A stretch of DNA of 9,250 nucleotides from Alphaproteobacteria bacterium (GTDB taxonomy: Bacteria > Pseudomonadota > Alphaproteobacteria > Micavibrionales > Micavibrionaceae). The translations under genes were made by a program, and so were the position numbers. Below the pieces are notes generated by a model. It saw nothing but the letters and a program-made list of their open reading frames with translations. It did no database searches and had not been told where the DNA came from. The stretch lies in assembly GCA_030427765.1 (NCBI GenBank), contig JAUICS010000032.1, forward strand, positions 1 to 9,250, read 5' to 3'. Positions 7,309 to 9,250 of the stretch are shown piece by piece; the first letter of the stretch is position 1, and the number at the start of each line of letters is the position of its first letter.

Positions 7309-8546
7309 TAGAGGTTCCCTTCTTTCAATACGTATTCAAGTTTTTCAAGTGCCTCGTCCGCCTCCTTCTTGCCAATCGTAAGTGGGGGAATGAAGCGCAA
7401 TGTGTTTTTACCGACCTGACTTGTGATCAAACCGTTTTCAAGTAACGCGTCCATCAATTTTTTGATGTCGTATACAGTGTCGATACCGATCATTAAACCA
7501 TGGCCGCGAACGTCTTTAATCGCGTTGGAACGGTCTTTCATTTCATTCAGCCTGGTTAGGAGATAATCGCTCATTTCCTTCACATGGTTTAGGAATTCCG
7601 GTTTTATGATTTCGGACACAACCGTATGCACAACATGGCATGCTAGCGGGTTTGCACCGTATGTTGTTCCGTGGTCACCCGGTTCAATAACCTGCGCGAT
7701 ATGTTTCTTGGCCATAACCGCACCAACAGGGAATCCGCCGCCGATACCTTTTGCAAGTGTCACGATGTCCGGTTCATAATCAAAATAAGAATGTGCAAAC
7801 ACGGTGCCCAATCGGCCCATACCGGTTTGGATTTCATCAGAGATCATGGCAACTTGATATGTGTTGCATAGTTCACGCAGGCCTTCGAAAAACTCTTTTG
7901 TGCCGGGGAATAAACCGCCTTCGCCTTGAATGGGTTCAAAAATGACCGCTGCAGTTTTATCGGACATAACCGCCTTAACCGATTCCAGATCATTGAATTT
8001 TGCCATTTTTGTACCCTCTAAATATGGTCCGTAATATGGCTGAGTATGACGTTTCTGTGTTATGGATGCCGATCCCATTGAACGGCCGTGGAACGCATTT
8101 TCAAAATAGATGATTTCGTTGGCTTCTGGTCCCTTTGTTTTATAGGCCCATTTGCGTGCGAATTTTAACGCGCCTTCAACGGCCTCGGTGCCTGAATTGC
8201 AGAAAAAGACGGCGTCTTGGCAACAATTGTTGACCAAAAGCTCGGCGGCTTTGATACGCGGCTCGGTCATATAGCTGGCCGCACAGATAATCAGCTTTTC
8301 GGCCTGATCACGAATGGCTTTTTGTAAAATCGGACTGCAATGGCCAAGTGATGTCACGCCGTACCCGCACATGAAATCCAGATACTCTTTACCTTCAACA
8401 TCATACAGATATGCGCCTTCGCCGCGTTCCAGAATAATATCAAAATGTTTGTATGTATTGATATGGATGTCTTCCGCCGCCTTAACACGGTCATGCATAT
8501 TGTGTCCTGTCATGTCTGTCTCTTTCATTGCTGTGTTTGTTGTCAT
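7308..8546 (-). CDS. argD: Acetylornithine aminotransferase (PLP-dependent, class III)
   Basis: ArgD is a PLP enzyme that interconverts N-acetylglutamate semialdehyde and N-acetylornithine using glutamate. It may also serve as succinyldiaminopimelate aminotransferase, as known for the family. The 412-residue product shows NSGTEAVEGA (117-126, phosphate binding), FHGRS (152-156), EPIQGEGG (204-211), SDEIQTGMGR (236-245) with Asp237 for the PLP ring nitrogen, LAKGIGGGFP (264-273) with the Schiff-base Lys266, and TTYGANPLA (294-302). The start at 8546 has AGGAGA (8558-8553) six bases upstream. This leaves an N-terminal leader of roughly 20 extra residues with Met at positions 7, 12 and 17, so a later start cannot be excluded. 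It sits 25 nt after argB and overlaps argF by one base. Other class III aminotransferases are alternatives, but the arg context makes ArgD very likely. Confidence 0.95.
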   Translation of the reverse strand: MTTNTAMKETDMTGHNMHDRVKAAEDIHINTYKHFDIILERGEGAYLYDVEGKEYLDFMCGYGVTSLGHCSPILQKAIRDQAEKLIICAASYMTEPRIKAAELLVNNCCQDAVFFCNSGTEAVEGALKFARKWAYKTKGPEANEIIYFENAFHGRSMGSASITQKRHTQPYYGPYLEGTKMAKFNDLESVKAVMSDKTAAVIFEPIQGEGGLFPGTKEFFEGLRELCNTYQVAMISDEIQTGMGRLGTVFAHSYFDYEPDIVTLAKGIGGGFPVGAVMAKKHIAQVIEPGDHGTTYGANPLACHVVHTVVSEIIKPEFLNHVKEMSDYLLTRLNEMKDRSNAIKDVRGHGLMIGIDTVYDIKKLMDALLENGLITSQVGKNTLRFIPPLTIGKKEADEALEKLEYVLKEGNL

Positions 8547-8552
8547 GGTAAC

Positions 8553-8558
8553 TCTCCT
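8553..8558 (-). promoter_or_regulatory. Ribosome binding site of argD (AGGAGA)
   Basis: Minus-strand AGGAGA is six bases before the ATG at 8546, within the 25-nt argB-argD gap. It supports the first of several closely spaced in-frame Met codons as the start. Confidence 0.75.
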
Positions 8559-8571
8559 GTTCGTTTTTGGT

Positions 8572-9250
8572 TTATGTTTTGTTTAGGTCTAATTCCTTTA
8601 TGTAACGGTCTTTATCTGCCGCACGCAGGATCATTGTTCCTGCGCCAATTGGGTCGTATATTTCTCTTGCCAGTGCACCGGATTTAAACCCGTTAATAAG
8701 GTGAATACGGCGTACGCCTTCGTCGAGAGCCTCCAGACAGCTCTCCAGTTTTACTTGCATGCCGTCGGTGACTTTGCCGTCTTTGATCAACTGTGGAATT
8801 TCAATGTCGGTCAGAACGGACACAACCTCGCCATCCACAAGAACGCCGTCAACGTCACTTAGGAAGACAAGTTTTCGTGCCTGACATCCCGTAGCAATCG
8901 CCATTGCGGATACATCGGCATTGATGTTAACGCCGCCTTTATCCGTGACACTCATACACGGTGTGGCAATGAAACGTGAGCTGTTCACCAGTGATATAAT
9001 CGGCGCAACACTGACATGGTCAATCGTGGCATCGAAACCATAATCATCCGGGTTGTCGCGTTTTCGGAATTCAACATCGATCCAGCTCGGCGGAATGGAA
9101 CTTAAACATACGCCGCCCATCTGAAGCTCCGCCATTGTTTTGCCGATCTTGAAGGCAAGATCACCGGCAAGGGCGTATTGCACGAGAGGAATGGTTTCGG
9201 CGGTGGTAATACGCCGCCCGTTTTGTTTGCGCGGTTCAATGTTGTTTTTT
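8572..9250 (-). CDS. argB: Acetylglutamate kinase, C-terminal three quarters (5' end outside window)
   Basis: ArgB phosphorylates N-acetylglutamate with ATP. The frame stays open to the right edge, giving about 225 residues; some 60-70 N-terminal residues, including the first catalytic Lys and the Gly-rich loop, would lie beyond the window. The GTG at 9183 is not the start, since family-like sequence precedes it, including NGRRIT with the acetylglutamate-binding Arg. Visible motifs are GGVNINAD (Asn and catalytic Asp), VFLSDVDGVL, a VTDGMQVKLE segment matching the family ITGGM-xx-K with its ATP-contacting Lys, and GAGTMI near the C-terminus. The segment after the family GLSG turn (here CLSSIPPSWID) is unlike common ArgB sequences, so it may be a divergent member. 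It is the most upstream arg gene seen, 25 nt before argD. Another amino-acid kinase is less likely, given the context. Confidence 0.88.
   Translation of the reverse strand, partial: KNNIEPRKQNGRRITTAETIPLVQYALAGDLAFKIGKTMAELQMGGVCLSSIPPSWIDVEFRKRDNPDDYGFDATIDHVSVAPIISLVNSSRFIATPCMSVTDKGGVNINADVSAMAIATGCQARKLVFLSDVDGVLVDGEVVSVLTDIEIPQLIKDGKVTDGMQVKLESCLEALDEGVRRIHLINGFKSGALAREIYDPIGAGTMILRAADKDRYIKELDLNKT

Noticed and set aside
9181..9183. GTG as a start codon for argB
   Set aside because: The frame is open upstream to the window edge and encodes family-like residues (NGRRIT, AETIPLV), so the true start lies outside the window.

Overview
This window looks like part of an alphaproteobacterial-type chromosome of moderate GC. 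It is dominated by late arginine-biosynthesis genes. The lineage guess rests on protein style (the YejF-like double ATPase, the IMPase wording, the argD-argF adjacency). No rRNA or other strong phylogenetic marker is present, so the genus cannot be named. No tRNA, rRNA, CRISPR array or insertion sequence was recognised.

Layout. On the minus strand, reading right to left, argB (acetylglutamate kinase, 5' end outside the window), argD (acetylornithine aminotransferase), argF (ornithine carbamoyltransferase) and argG (argininosuccinate synthase) form a tight operon. The gaps are 25 nt, a 1-nt overlap and 14 nt. The operon ends in a hairpin plus T-run that overlaps the argG stop codon. A second minus-strand group follows: argH (argininosuccinate lyase), a YejF-like double ABC ATPase 3 nt after it, and a class I SAM methyltransferase 1 nt after that, which runs off the left edge. 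Together argB/D/F/G/H supply the kinase and aminotransferase steps of the acetylated branch and the three steps from ornithine to arginine.

Between argG and argH, on the opposite strand, lies one isolated gene (3347-5089). It converges on argG and diverges from argH. It is the most unusual object here. Its 580-residue product appears to join a degenerate or interrupted Nudix-like N-terminal domain, a charged helical linker and a C-terminal inositol-monophosphatase-family domain with its metal-binding motifs intact. Its DNA is more A/T rich than the arg genes in the stretches I counted, which suggests insertion into an older argG-argH neighbourhood.

Other points of note are an ArgH that ends early, without the usual C-terminal tail, in an in-frame TAG-GGC-ATG junction with the ABC gene; a YejF-like ATPase with no permease genes beside it; and a small repeat-rich convergent intergenic region (5090-5149) with two competing ways to form the terminator stem. 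Genes cover the window almost completely. The largest gap is the 158-nt divergent region 3189-3346, so no gene-free stretch reaches 300 bases.
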